A stretch of DNA of 64,000 bases, from the NCBI GenBank assembly GCA_027886185.1, contig WOAB01000056.1, forward strand, positions 7,254,001 to 7,318,000, read 5' to 3'. The translations under genes and the position numbers were made by a program. This document shows positions 43,656-54,820 of the stretch, one piece after another. This DNA comes from Rheum nobile (Eukaryota; Streptophyta; Magnoliopsida; Caryophyllales; Polygonaceae). The notes under the pieces are model-generated. The model ran no database searches. It was given only the letters and a program-made list of their open reading frames with translations, and had not been told where the DNA came from. Within the stretch, counting starts at the first letter, position 1; the number at the start of each line of letters is the position of its first letter.

Positions 43656-46600
43656 ACTAAAGCAGTAGTAATTTCTGTCACGTGTCGTCCGTTGAATAGC
43701 GTCACATCATTCCATATTAAAATAATTGATTGGTTGAAATTTTACTTGACCCCACTTATTTAAAAATTCAATAAATTAATAATGATTTTGGTTTTGGATA
43801 AAGTAGAAAATATCTAGATACTGTCGGTTGATAATCTAGATACTATAAAATAATATTAGTTGTTTGATTTTCAAAGAATCCCGGATGTGTATATATAAGA
43901 TGAGAGAATTTTGATTAATATCTAATAAATAACACTCTCTCAATAAGTAAAGGTGATCAATTTTCTTTTCCTTTTCTTATTATATTTGATAATTGATTGC
44001 AACTAATCACATATATATGGCTTGTTTATTTAGAGTTTTGTACATGTGTTATACGTATATATGTGTTTAGACTACCTAATTGTTATCAAAATTATTTTTT
44101 AATATAAAATTTTGTCGAATAACTAAAACTTAAAAATAATCTAGCAAGCTATTGTCAATTAGTATTGTTATATGTAAAAATCTGATAATTTAGATACTAT
44201 TAACTAATGTTATATGTTTGTTTGTTTTTCAAAAGATTCTCACGTGTGTATCTTAGAGGAAAATTTAATCAATTATATTATACTTAACACTCTATGTCCA
44301 CCATATATATCAAAATCGGTAAAAAATATATTTACAAAATCTTATAGCAGTTACAAAAATAAACAATCTCTTTTCAGTTTTCACCACTCTCTTTTCACCA
44401 CTCTCTTTTCACCTAATATTATCTTTAGTTTTCCGAAGTAGGCCAAATAAATCTCATAGCAGTTAAACAAATAAGCAATCTCTTTTTACTACTCTCTTTT
44501 CACTTGTTTATCCTTAGAAATTTTTTACTTGGCCCCACTTAATTAAAAATTTAATTAAGAAAATATCTAAATATTGTCAATTAATATTGTTATATTGTTA
44601 CAAAATCGGTAAACAAATATATACTGTTACAAAATATATAGTTAAACAAATAAGCAATCTCTTTTCACCTAATATTATCTTTAGTTTTCTAAAGTAGGCC
44701 ACATAAATTTACCCATAAAAATATGCACATAAATATCAGAAAGTAGGACACGTGAATATTCAATCAAATTGCAACAATTCAGCAAGCTTCGCTTCGACAA
44801 ACATACACTAATTGATGAACATCGGTGTCTACTTTTCAAATTTACATAGGAGCAAAAAGTTGTGTATGCTGAAATTATCAAAGCGGTGTATGCAAAAAAA
44901 GGAGGTGTATTCTTTTTGTATGGCTATGGTGGAACTGAGAAAACATTCATATGGAGATCTCTTTCTGTCGTACTACGTTCTAGAGGTGAAGTTGTGCTTA
45001 ATGTTGCTTCAAGTGGAATTACTGCACTTTTGATTCTTGGTGGTAGGACTGCGCATTCTAGATTTGCAAAACCAATAGCTATACATGATGACTCAACATG
45101 TCATATAAAGCCAGGTACACATCTTGCTGAATTGATCTCTAGAGCCACACTTATAATTTTGGATGAAGCTCCGATGACAAACAAATGTGCTTTGAAGCCC
45201 TTGACAGAACATTTAAAGATATATTACGTTCTTCAAATCCAAATAACTCGCATTTGCCATTTGGAGGTAAAGTTGTGGTATTCGGTGGAGATTTCAGACA
45301 AATTCTGCCCGTAATAGTTGGAAGAAACAGACAAGATATTGTATCAGCCACAATAAATTCTTCTTATTTATGGAACTATTACAAAGTTCTTAAGTTGACA
45401 AGGAATATGAGGATAGAACGCGGATGCACAGGATCACAAATTTCTGAATCAAAGGAATTTTCAGAATGGATCTTAAGAGTTGGAGATGGAATTGAAGGTG
45501 GTCCAAATGACGGTGAAACAACCATAGAATTTCCCGCTGATGTACTTATAACTGAAATCTCTAAGCCAATTCCATCAATTGTTACAACGTTATATCTCTC
45601 TCTTCTTCATAATGAAAGACCAACTGATTACTTACAAGAAAGAGCTATTATATCCCCAACACATGAGATAGTTGAGATGGTAAATGATTACATGTTATCT
45701 CTACTACCAGGAGATGAGAAAACCTATATTAGCTCAGATAGTATATGAAGATCAGATGAAAACAACAGTAGTGATGCTACAATGTATTCGACTGAGTATC
45801 TCAATGGTATTCGATGTTCCGACATTCCAAATCATGTGTTGAAACTGAAGATAGGTGTTCCTGTCATGCTTCTCAGAAATATTTATCAATCTTTGGGTTT
45901 ATGCAATGATACAAGATTGATAATTACACGCCTTGGAACTCATGTAATTCAGGCTGACATCATTTCATGAAGTAACATAGGACATCGAGTTTACATTTCT
46001 CGCATGCTACTTACACCATCAGACACTCGATATCCGTTCAAGTTCCAGAGAAGACAGTTCCCTTTGATTGTTTGTTTTGCAATGACCATCAACAAAAGTC
46101 AAGGTCAATCACTTTCTCAAGTTGGTCTATTTCTACCAAGGCCTGTTTTTCTCATGAATAGTTATATGTTGCTTTATCTAGAGTTATAAGTAAGGAAGGT
46201 TTGAAGGTTCTAATATGTGACAAAAATGGTCAACCGCAAAATACAACTTTGAATGTTGTATATAAAGAGGTTTTTCAAAACTTGATATGATGAGGTACGT
46301 TACTTCTTCTACTTTGTCACCCATTTAGTACTATTTTCATTAAAACTAACAATACACATCAAAAGCTACTTCACATAGTATTTTCACATCTTTAATCGTT
46401 TTAACAAGCCTTTTGATCTTTTTTTTTTAAAAATAGCTTTTCTTATGATATTGTTAAATGATGCACAACTAATATATTTTCTTCTTACAGGGATGCATGT
46501 CGATGAAGCGCTGCTTGGAAGGACTTCATGCCTTATTAGCTTAGATGTATAGTTTTTCATATTTGCTTTTGCTACATTTTGTCCTGAATTACGGAATGTT

Positions 46601-46819
46601 GACAACTTAAATTTCATTGTTAGTTTATAACTAGTTAAGTTTCATACATGTAGTTCTTTTAAGTAGTTGATGTTATACACTTTTCTTAAATTTCATTGCT
46701 ATTGAAAAATTGATTGGATTATGTGTAAACATAAATAGTAAATATAATTATATTTCAATATATATGACAATAAGGTATTTTGAATAACGGCCCCGTGCAG
46801 GGCACAAGTCTTCAACTAG
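43656..46819 (+). mobile_element. Helitron copy 2, tandem duplicate lacking the 5' tip
   Basis: From actaaagcagtagtaatttc onward the sequence follows copy 1 at an offset of 3450-3451 bases, through the same hairpin and CTAG end (46816-46819). The first ~15 bases of the Helitron (5' TC end) are missing and replaced by the junction insert. This suggests duplication of the locus rather than a second transposition. Confidence 0.87.
44770..46290 (+). pseudogene. PIF1-like Helitron helicase, copy 2
   Basis: Same content and order as copy 1, including the Walker A variant GYGGTEKT (44922-44945), the frame slip near 45200 and the TGA at 45968. It has further stops of its own: TAG near 44846 where copy 1 has CAG, and TGA near 45746 where copy 1 has TGC. 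Shared defects predate the duplication; the extra ones followed it. Confidence 0.88.
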
Positions 46820-47085
46820 TTGTCATTGAAAGCAACTATCTTGATAACTACTTGAAACAAGAAAACCAAACAGGAAAGAGCATTCTACATCCCACTAGAG
46901 AAGACGAGTTGCTCCTATGTGGACCATAAAAAAAGAGAAGACCATGGACACAATGCAACAGGCCTCAAAAAAGAAATCAAGGGAACTTCACACACCATTA
47001 CCGTTGAAACATCCACAAATCCCTCTTTCCCGCTCACAACATCAATACCACTCGCCCTATTGTTTCTTGCAAAGCAACTCGCCAT
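46820..47085 (-). pseudogene. Unknown gene fragment (possible first coding exon), second copy of flank
   Basis: On the minus strand an ATG near 47089 opens MASCFARNNRASGIDVVSGK, then EGFVDVSTV, where a potential splice donor (cggtaatgg) occurs. Sequence further down the minus strand (ALCPWSSLFLW) is similar to text at 51440-51540. The matching stretch beside Helitron copy 1 (43370-43627) is cut by the junction before the ATG. I do not recognise the protein; the Helitron may have landed in the first intron or 5' part of a gene. Confidence 0.35.
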
Positions 47086-47451
47086 TCCGAGGATCCGGAG
47101 CAACCAGTAGCCTGATGTCACACAACAACCGTCGTTAACGATTGCTCGGTGACGCAAAAATTCAAGCTCTGATCTTAATTTAATGGAGTGTTGGAGAGAG
47201 AATTGAACTTACCAATTGTGATTGAATGGGAGTGATGTATACCAGAAATTGATCTTCTCTACTTGATCGCCTCAAGCGATACAAATCCGATCGACAACTC
47301 TTGCATCCGTTGCGTTGACTAGTATTAAAGGCCCCCACTTTCGTAGGGAGCAAGTATGAGATGCCAAACATATAGCCTTAAAAGTTTTATAAATTATTTG
47401 TATTTCAATCCTTTGATTAATTCAATTTTCAATTCCATGAGCTAATATATA
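47086..47451. other. Possible 5' leader of the unknown minus-strand gene; spacer
   Basis: The sequence upstream (on minus) of the MASCF ORF has normal base composition, a potential splice site (caattggtaagtt) and no repeats, consistent with a 5' UTR or promoter. From about 47380 it becomes AT-rich up to the MITE. Confidence 0.35.
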
Positions 47452-47710
47452 CTCCCTCCGTCCCTTATTTTTGTTTCCATTTGATTTTTTTATACTGTTC
47501 ATCGTTGAAGAGAATATTCAAGATTTCTTCTAATATATAAGAAAAAACATAGTTATGTGGAGTCTTGTTTGTTTTGTATTAACGAGTACTTTGATAATAT
47601 CAAAAAATGATAATTTTTAGAGTTATGTAATTAGAGATATTAACGATACAAAACTCGCCTCGGCGGGTGTGCCCGGTCAAAATGGGAACATAAATAAGGG
47701 ATGGAGGGAG
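47452..47710. mobile_element. Stowaway-like MITE, TSD TA
   Basis: The left end is CTCCCTCCGTCCCTTATTTT and the right end in reverse complement is CTCCCTCCATCCCTTATTTA, continuing to match for about 28 bases. TA flanks both sides (47450-47451 and 47711-47712). At 259 bp with no ORF, it is a classic mariner-derived MITE. Confidence 0.9.
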
Positions 47711-47726
47711 TATTATTTGTAAATCA

Positions 47727-48776
47727 CACGTACACGAAGCCGGCCCTAGAAACGCTCCCTTCTAGGAGCGTTCCCTAGAAAGCCAACCATGGCCACCGTC
47801 CACCGGAGACGAGTCGCCGCCGCTATCATGGCACCCGCCTCACCGGCACTCACCGCCTCACCGGGAATCGCTCTCGGCCTTCCGCCGCCACCACCTCCCC
47901 CCACCACCTTACTACCGCCGCCACCACCTTCCCCGCTACCACCTTGCCACGTGCTCGAGGTTTTGACCTTGTCGTGCGACGTCGTTTTCGGCCACCGTGA
48001 GGGAGATCTCCGGCCAGGGAATCGCCGCCACTGTGAGGGAGATCTCGGCGAGAGCACTCCGGCTTACCGCCGCCATCACCGAGCAAGCGACCAAATGAAG
48101 AAGATAATCTTCCTGAGGAGACAATCTTCCTGAGGAGACGAGATCTCGACGACGTCGTCTTCGGCCACTGTGAGGGAGATCTTCGGCCAGGGAATCGCCG
48201 CCACTGTGAGGGAGATCTCCGGTCGGCGAAGTGCAGCAGCTCCAGCAGATCTGACTCGCCTCGCTGGCGGATTCACTGGACGCCTTGGAGGTGGAGATAT
48301 GAGCCGCCGACGAGAAGGCAACCAGGCCGCCGACGAGAATGCAACCACCGGGCACTAGGCCGAGAAGGCAACCACCGGCCACCAGGCCGAGGAGGCCATC
48401 ACCATCTGATGAAAATCTGGGCTCATCTTCTGCTGAGGGAGTGGGCGACCGGAGGATGTAGTTCCGGATTGCCGAGGAGGCACTGAGCACTTTTTTTTTT
48501 GCACTCTTCGGTTGATGGAGCTTTCCTAGGCGGTGAATCGAGTTGTAGTTCCAGACTTATCAAGGATATTGACGATCCTTCCGACGGCGCAAGATTCTTT
48601 TGTGCTTTACTCACCTCACATCTAGGTTCTTTGCTTTATCTTCTTCTAGTTTGTATCTTTGTGTTGTTTGTTCGGTTTGTTTTCTTGTCGATTTTTCCGA
48701 CGGCTAATGTATTCGGCGTCTCAAAGTTGTGTTTGATACACAACTTTGAATTCTTACCTAATCAAAAAAAAAAAAA
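47727..48776 (+). mobile_element. Poly(A) retroposon (LINE-related or non-autonomous), 15-bp TSD
   Basis: The block ends in an A-run (about 48764-48776) and is flanked by the same 15 bases, attatttgtaaatca, at 47712-47726 and 48777-48791, the hallmark of target-primed reverse transcription. The 5' half is GC-rich and proline-coding in one frame (MATVHRRRVAAA..., PPPPPPPTTLLPPP). It contains an ~80-bp segment (about 47977-48056) repeated near 48148-48226. The 3' part resembles a LINE-type 3' UTR (ttgtgtttgatacacaactt). No RT or endonuclease is visible, so it is either an internally deleted LINE or a non-autonomous retroposon using LINE machinery. Confidence 0.75.
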
Positions 48777-48791
48777 ATTATTTGTAAATCA

Positions 48792-50560
48792 AATTTTAAA
48801 TACATAATCTACATTTACAATTTAAGTTTTTTTTCGTGCTTTAGTTACTTTTTATTTTTAAATCTTAAAAGATTATTTATAAAGAAATTAACCATATGTG
48901 GCAGTAAATTTCATAACACTTATATAGAGCTAAAAGTAGCGGTGTGCATATTGATGCGGACCGAAATGAAAATGTCCGGACCAGATTGAGTATGTTTCAG
49001 CCCGGTCCGCGCCCATACTTTTCACAATTCTGATTTTCGTCCGGTAGAATCGGAAATTTTCTAGTCCGGACATGATGGGCCATTTTTTTGATGTATTTAT
49101 ATTTATAACACTATTAAAAATTATTTTTATTATTAAAATAACATAATAAAAAAATATATGGTCTAATATTACAAAATATAGTTATAAAAATCGAAAAAAG
49201 AATTATTTTTGTAAATTAATATAAAAAAAATAAAAAAATATACATTTAACGACCAATCAGGTATAAGAGACCGAATCGAACCGAAACTGGACCAGACCGA
49301 ATCATATCACTCTAATTCAGTCTATGATTCTAGGATCTTAAAAAATTTGGTATGGTCTCGATCGAATGAACAACGCTAGCGCAAAGAAGGCAAAATGTAG
49401 CTAAGTCTTATTTTTGGCATTGTGCTATGTGAGTTATTATCACATGTTTACTCTCCATCGTGACATATCACTAAATTTTTTTTTCTCTATTATTATTATA
49501 TAAAATATTTTAGATATGATCTGATTTCCTTTTTAACATATAAATTTTCTATCATTATTTTCTTTTAATTTTTTCATTTAAACAGTCACATTTTATTCAA
49601 TTTTCTCTTAGTTTATTTATTTTTAGGTATAGAACTTGGTTTATCATATTATCATACTTATCTTAATGTTCATAACACTATTAAAAATTATTTTTATTAT
49701 TAAAATAAATTAATAACAAAATATACGGTCAATATTACAAAATATAGTTATAAAAACATCAAGTGGTCTTAAAAAATAAAAATATACATTTAACGGTCCA
49801 AACCAAATCATATTAGTCTAATTGGGTCTCTGATTCTAGGATCTTAAAATTTTTGGTCTGGTCTGGACCGAATGAACAACGCTAGCGCAAAGAAGTCAAA
49901 ACATCAAGTGATCTTAGCTAAGTTTTATTTTTGACATTTTGCTATGTTAGTTATTATCACATGCCTACTCCACGTCGTGCTAAGATCTACTATATAATAC
50001 CAACGTAAAACCTAGTTAAGACCACTCGTCGTTTTGAGTTAAAATGACAAGTTGTCTTAGCTAAGTTTTACTTTTGACAATATGTTATGTCAGTTATTAT
50101 CACATGTCTACTTCATCTTGTGTCACATCACTAAATTATATTTTTCTCTATTATTATTATTATATAAAATATTTTAAATATAATATTGATTTCTTTTTTA
50201 ACATATACAATTTTTATTATTATTTTCTTTTAATTTTTCCATTTAAACAATCACATTTTATTCAATTGTCTTTTAGTTCATTTATATTTAGGTATAGGAA
50301 CTGGTTCATCCTATTATATGTGTACAAAATGTTTTTGTTACTTTATTATCAGTAGAGATTTTTTGTATTATCATATTTATCTTAATTTTATTTATATTAG
50401 CACTAATTAGATATAATTTTATTTATTCAATATTTATAAAAATATAAATTGATATATTTTTAATCATAAAAAAAATATATAAAAATTTATCCAATCCGGT
50501 GTCGTTAGTTATATACTGAGGGTCTATTCTCTGTCATCGCATATGCACTATAAAATATGA
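48792..50560. repeat. AT-rich direct repeats with CCGGACC-type islands
   Basis: A block of about 567 bp is duplicated: ctattaaaaattatttttat at 49111 recurs at 49678, and the phrases attctaggatcttaaaa and gaatgaacaacgctagcgca occur in both (near 49330-49385 and 49835-49890). A third partial copy of ttattatcacatgyytact lies near 50093. About 48950-49080 has gcggaccgaa/gtccggacc islands. Non-coding. Confidence 0.65.
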
Positions 50561-50789
50561 GGTGCCAAACATAGGCATACATGCATACTAGTTCGAAATA
50601 GATCTTGTTCTCTTACGCGTTTACATACAGATCGATAGATTCGGCAGTATCTTATAAATATTTGTTTCCCAAAAAACAGAAATAGTACATTGGAAACGTA
50701 CTCATGTATAAATATAGAATCGATTGATGCTACATGGAGCATCAAAAATCAGAAATCTTAGTTAGGGTTAAGTGGCGGGTTCAACGATC

Positions 50790-51005
50790 ATGGGTTGGCA
50801 CTGTTACGAGGACGCGCGTTGCTCTAAACTCACCAAGGAGATCGCGTTTATTGGGGTTTGCTTGATCTCGGTGCTATTAGTCTGCATTCTTTACCAGTGC
50901 TGCTGCAAACGCACACAACACCAACGACAACTCAAGTACGTCCACTGCGACGTTGAAGCCCCCGCACCACAACCAACGTCCGCCGTAAATCAACCACAAG
51001 CTTAA
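50790..51005 (+). CDS. Possible small membrane protein, 71 residues
   Basis: The ATG at 50790 gives MGWHCYEDARCSKLTKEIAF, a single hydrophobic segment (about residues 18-38, IAFIGVCLISVLLVCILYQC) followed by CCCKRTQ and a polar, Pro/Gln-rich tail ending NQPQA. A TATA-like tataaatata lies at about 50708, 80 bases upstream of the ATG, and the local base composition is less AT-rich than the surroundings. The frame can be read upstream to 50772 but without an ATG. No family is recognised. It could be a short type III-like membrane protein or a chance ORF. Confidence 0.4.
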   Translation: MGWHCYEDARCSKLTKEIAFIGVCLISVLLVCILYQCCCKRTQHQRQLKYVHCDVEAPAPQPTSAVNQPQA

Positions 51006-51809
51006 ATTGCAGTATCCGAGTCGTCCATCTGTTTCGCTTCAGCGTCCGTGATTATTCGTAGCTAGATAGTTTGAGCTCAAGCCCTGTTTTTTCTTCTTTT
51101 ATAAGATCCTATAAAGTACTATATATATGTAATTTCATTACATAACAGAGAAAACAGTTGCAGTAATGTGTAGATTCATTCTTATCTCAATTGTATTTGT
51201 ATGTGCTAATTAGTTGCTTCATATAAATATGATAATCATTCTGAAGTTTTGGTAACATCACACGCTAATTCCTGTGGAAAATGCCACAATCAAGCTTGCC
51301 ATTCAACAGTGGAAACTGGGAAAGACACAATTTGGATACATATTCTTCTTCCGTGTAGAATTTACCAAAGACACAATTCACAGGGTAAAAGAGATAAAGA
51401 ATGCAATGTAACAATCTATATGTAACAGACCTCAGTGAAAGAAGAAAACCAGATAGGAGAGATGTTCCTATTGCTCCTCGATTGACCGTAAAAAGGAGAA
51501 GCCCATGGACACAACGCAATCGGAACAATGGAGGTCAAAGGAGAATGTTGAAAGGGTGATGTTCCCTCTAGTTTTGATGATGATAAGCTCAATGACATTT
51601 GATGGTTTTTAGTGTGACTATGAGTTTCAGGAAACAAATGGTTCAAAGGAACGATGAAAGCCAATTGAAGAATCAAAACAGAGAATGCAAGGAACAGATA
51701 AGTCAACAATGAGAAATGACGCGCGCTGTGATCCCTTGCGCCTGCCGAATCTTTCTTTTATGGACACAAAGATTGAAGGAGCAATTTGGGCCTCAAGATA
51801 AGATCTCGT
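51006..51809 (-). other. Unknown gene-like fragment similar to 46890-46990
   Basis: On the minus strand an ORF at 51416-51709 starts MLTYLFLAFSVLILQLAF, with a signal-peptide-like N terminus, and ends SPIWFSSFTEVCYI. Its IALCPWASPFYG segment and the DNA around it (gaagcccatggacacaa) resemble ALCPWSSLFLW near 46930. This may be a relative of the gene interrupted by the Helitron. Nothing else is recognised in the interval. Confidence 0.3.
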
Positions 51810-52322
51810 TGGAGATATTATGGTTAGGATAAATTAGAAAAGATTATATAGGATTATTTTATCTTATTTTCCTTAAGTAAAACTAAGGTAAATTGGATAG
51901 AATACCTAGACTATAAGATAGAAAGTTGAAAACTTCATTTGAGACAGTTTTTACGGCATTTCCACAGAGAAGAGCATTCGGTAGTATCAAGAACTTACAA
52001 GGACGAGACTTTTGGTGAGTTGAGTACTTGTTAGGGTTTTGATTGTCTTAGGTGTTGTTAGGAACGTTACATTCAGAGGTCTAGATATCTAGGAGTAAAC
52101 TAGATTGAGATAAGACTTGCTTGTTTGTAATTTCAGGATTAATAATACAAGTAGACTTTCGAAATCCTACTAGGGAAACCTAGAGGTAGAGGTTTTTCTT
52201 AGTCAACTAGTTGGTTGATTAAGTTTTCCTCTCTAAGGAACTTTGTCTGTTACTCTGTTACAATATTCCGCTGCCCAAGGAACAGTTATACCGTTCCTTG
52301 TACTAACACACTCGATTCTACA
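51810..52322 (+). repeat. 5' LTR of plus-strand Sirevirus-like copia element
   Basis: The right end is firm: ..ctcgattctaca directly before ggtatcagagcagg. The left end is placed at TGGAGATATTATGG by analogy with copia LTR starts and is uncertain. The final 120 bases share words with the LTR at 54821-55954 (agtagactttcgaaatcct, ttccgctgc), so the two elements are related. Confidence 0.55.
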
Positions 52323-52324
52323 AT

Positions 52325-52336
52325 CGGTATCAGAGC
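52325..52336 (+). promoter_or_regulatory. Primer binding site (initiator Met tRNA type)
   Basis: cggtatcagagcagg follows the LTR, one base off the standard TGGTATCAGAGC. Confidence 0.75.
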
Positions 52337-52381
52337 AGGTTTGTTCTAGATTGTGTGTTACTTACAGATTTTCAGGTAACG

Positions 52382-54138
52382 ATGTCTCCTAGCACTGTCG
52401 AAGTTGGTTTGAACTCTTCAAGGCCTCTTCTGTTGCTCGCTGGCCAATACCAACATTGGAAGACACTCTTCATTAAGTGGGTGCAAAGCAATGATTACCA
52501 ATGCTGGTTGGTGATCTCCCTTGGAGATATTGAGATTGTTGATCTTGAGAAGAAGAAAAAAAATGAAGAAATGGGATCAAGAGGATCTCCAAATCATGGA
52601 GAAGAACTGCAAAGCAGCCATGCTCATCAACAATGCTCTTAATAAGCAAGATGTGCAAAAGCTTCAGTCTTGTGAATCCGCCAATGCTAAGTGGCTTGCC
52701 CTGGAACAAATGAACATGGGAAGTAAGGACCTTCGTGAGATTGATCGTTTCACTGCTAAGAAGGATTTCTACAACTTCAAAATGGACGACAAGGAACATG
52801 TGAGCTCCTACCAAGCCAGGTTTGAGAAAATCACTGCAAACTTGACTGCTCACTCGGTCTCAGATGAAGAAATCCTCCCTGACGAAAAGATCCTTATTAT
52901 CATTGATGGGCTTCCTCATCGTCACGCGATGACCAAGTCCATTCTAAAAGAGAACCCCAACACTGTCAAACTGATGTTCCATGAGGTCTTTAGCAAGATC
53001 CAGAAGTATGACAATGAAGAGAAGGCTGGAAGAAACAAGGATTCCAAGGAAAAAGGAATCGCTTTGATGGTTGGAAAGGCTGTTGATAGGATTGAAAATG
53101 ACCTCGATGATAATGATGGCTCCGATGATCCTGAGGTGGTATTGCTAACTAAAGTCATGCGTTCCCTCTACAACAAAGGAAGAAACAATAGAGGTGGGAA
53201 CGGTGAGAATCGTGACATCAAGGATATCACGTGCTACAACTGCAATGAAAAGGGTCACTACTCTAGTTCATGCCCAAAGCCCAAGAAACCAAGCAAACCT
53301 TCTGGGAACGATGAGAATAAAGCTTTCGTTGCTGTATGGGGCAATGAGGATGACTCAGATGGTGAAGACCCTGAAGCCTGGAGTGGCAAGATGTGTGCAA
53401 TGGCCATCAACGACTCTTCTGAGGATCTCGAGGTAAATCCTGAAACATTTTTTAAATCTCTTGTGAATTATGATAAGAAATCTTTGATTGCTCTCATAAG
53501 AGAAATGTATTCTGAAAACTTGAAAACACAAGAGGAACTTGCTAATTCTGAAGATGAGTGCAATAGTTTAAAAGAAAACCTTTCTAATACTGCTAGTATC
53601 TCAACTGTTCCTTGTTCCTTATGTGATGCTAATCATGAGGAACTTCAGAGGTTAAGAAATGAAAAAGTCTCTTTGCTTATGAATGAAGTCTCTAACAATA
53701 CTGATGTAAGAAGTGTAGCTGGACCAACCAAGATTGAGGAACATATGTCTGAGATGAAAGCTTATGTTCACAAGATTCATTCTGTGCTAATGGAACAGAA
53801 AGCTGAAACTGACAACATTCAGTTCGTCGAAGCAAGGTATGGCATTGGTTATACATGTTCCAAGCAAAAGGAAGATGATCCATCTATTCTAGAACTACGT
53901 GAAGCAAGAGATAGGGAACTCCAAGATGCTAGGGAGAAGAATCACAATCTTGAGGAACGAGTCAAGGTCCTTGAGAGTGGACTGGATGAAAATCAGTCGT
54001 GGTACACTGGACAACCCGCCCATAAGATTTTCCTCAAGCAGTCTGACGTGGATAAAATATGCAATGCAAATATCGTTGAATAGCCTAGTCAAAGTAAAAG
54101 TCCTAACAAACCTACTAAACAGATGTATAGCAAGCAAG
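52382..54138 (+). pseudogene. gag: Sirevirus-type copia Gag, one frameshift
   Basis: ATG 52382 (MSPSTVEVGLNSSRPLLLLA) starts the N-terminal Gag (GQYQHWKTLFIKWVQSNDY). The frame slips by one in an A-run near 52552 and then stays open to TAG 54081-54083. Recognisable parts are the UBN2-type Gag core (LREIDRFTAKKDFYNFKM, ILIIIDGLPHRHAMTKSIL, about 52700-52960), a CYNCNEKGHYSSSC zinc knuckle (about 53230), and a long acidic coiled-coil region with ARYGIGYTCSK near 53840, matching RQRHGIGYVNNK in the minus-strand element. Gag-like sequence (QSKSPNKPTKQMYSKQ) continues past the TAG to about 54138, where unrelated DNA begins. Protease, integrase and RT are absent. Gag packages the element's RNA. Confidence 0.85.
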
Positions 54139-54820
54139 TAAGGGTCGAACCCACAGGGAGAAAGTAATCAATCTATGTGTTTATAAGCATGCAAAGTAAC
54201 AAGGGGGGTTTTGATTATCAAACAGAGCAAAGTAAACAAGTTTAGTTGACTTGGGAATATGATTGGGGAAAGTAGTTCCACTAGAACGAGATCCACAATA
54301 CAGAGATATAATTTGATCACAGAAATCTATTAAATCCAAGTTCTTTCACTATTCTTATGGTTGTTCCCACCCTGATCTTAAGTACTACCAATTCTCACAG
54401 TTGTTGATAGACTTATCACAATATCAATGGAAGAAAACCTTACCACTAACAAAGCAATAGCAATGCACACAAGGATATAGGATACATGCAAATAGAAGAA
54501 AACCTTACTATGCAACATGCAAATGATTCTCACTCACGATTGCGCACTCGCATTCCACTATATGCAACAATTATGTATGCTACTAGATATGCACTCGTAT
54601 TCCACTATATGCAAATCCTAGCAATTGATAAATAGTATTCAACCTAGTTGGCCAGACTATGAAGAATAACGATAAATCAATAATCAATATAACCAAGAGA
54701 ATCAAACCAACACACATAAGAATAGGAACAAGGAATAGAAATCTCACAAACGAATCAACTGTATTGCTTCAAACCTCTAGTAGAACAAAGGGAAATTAGT
54801 GCTCCATCCAGATGTAAATG
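54139..54820. repeat. Unclassified repeat-like DNA interrupting the plus-strand gag
   Basis: The sequence starts around gtaagggtcgaacccacagg and contains tandem-like words (cattccactatatgcaa twice, gaagaaaaccttac twice). The opening text resembles a motif I associate with dispersed plant repeats, but I cannot assign a family. It ends where the minus-strand LTR begins at 54821. Confidence 0.35.

Noticed and set aside
47746..48490. Proline/arginine-rich ORFs on both strands
   Set aside because: GC-rich retroposon body; both strands open, no domain, flanked by TSD and poly(A).
54139..54175. tRNA-like phrase gggtcgaacccacaggg
   Set aside because: No surrounding cloverleaf can be built; it resembles a repeat-family motif instead.
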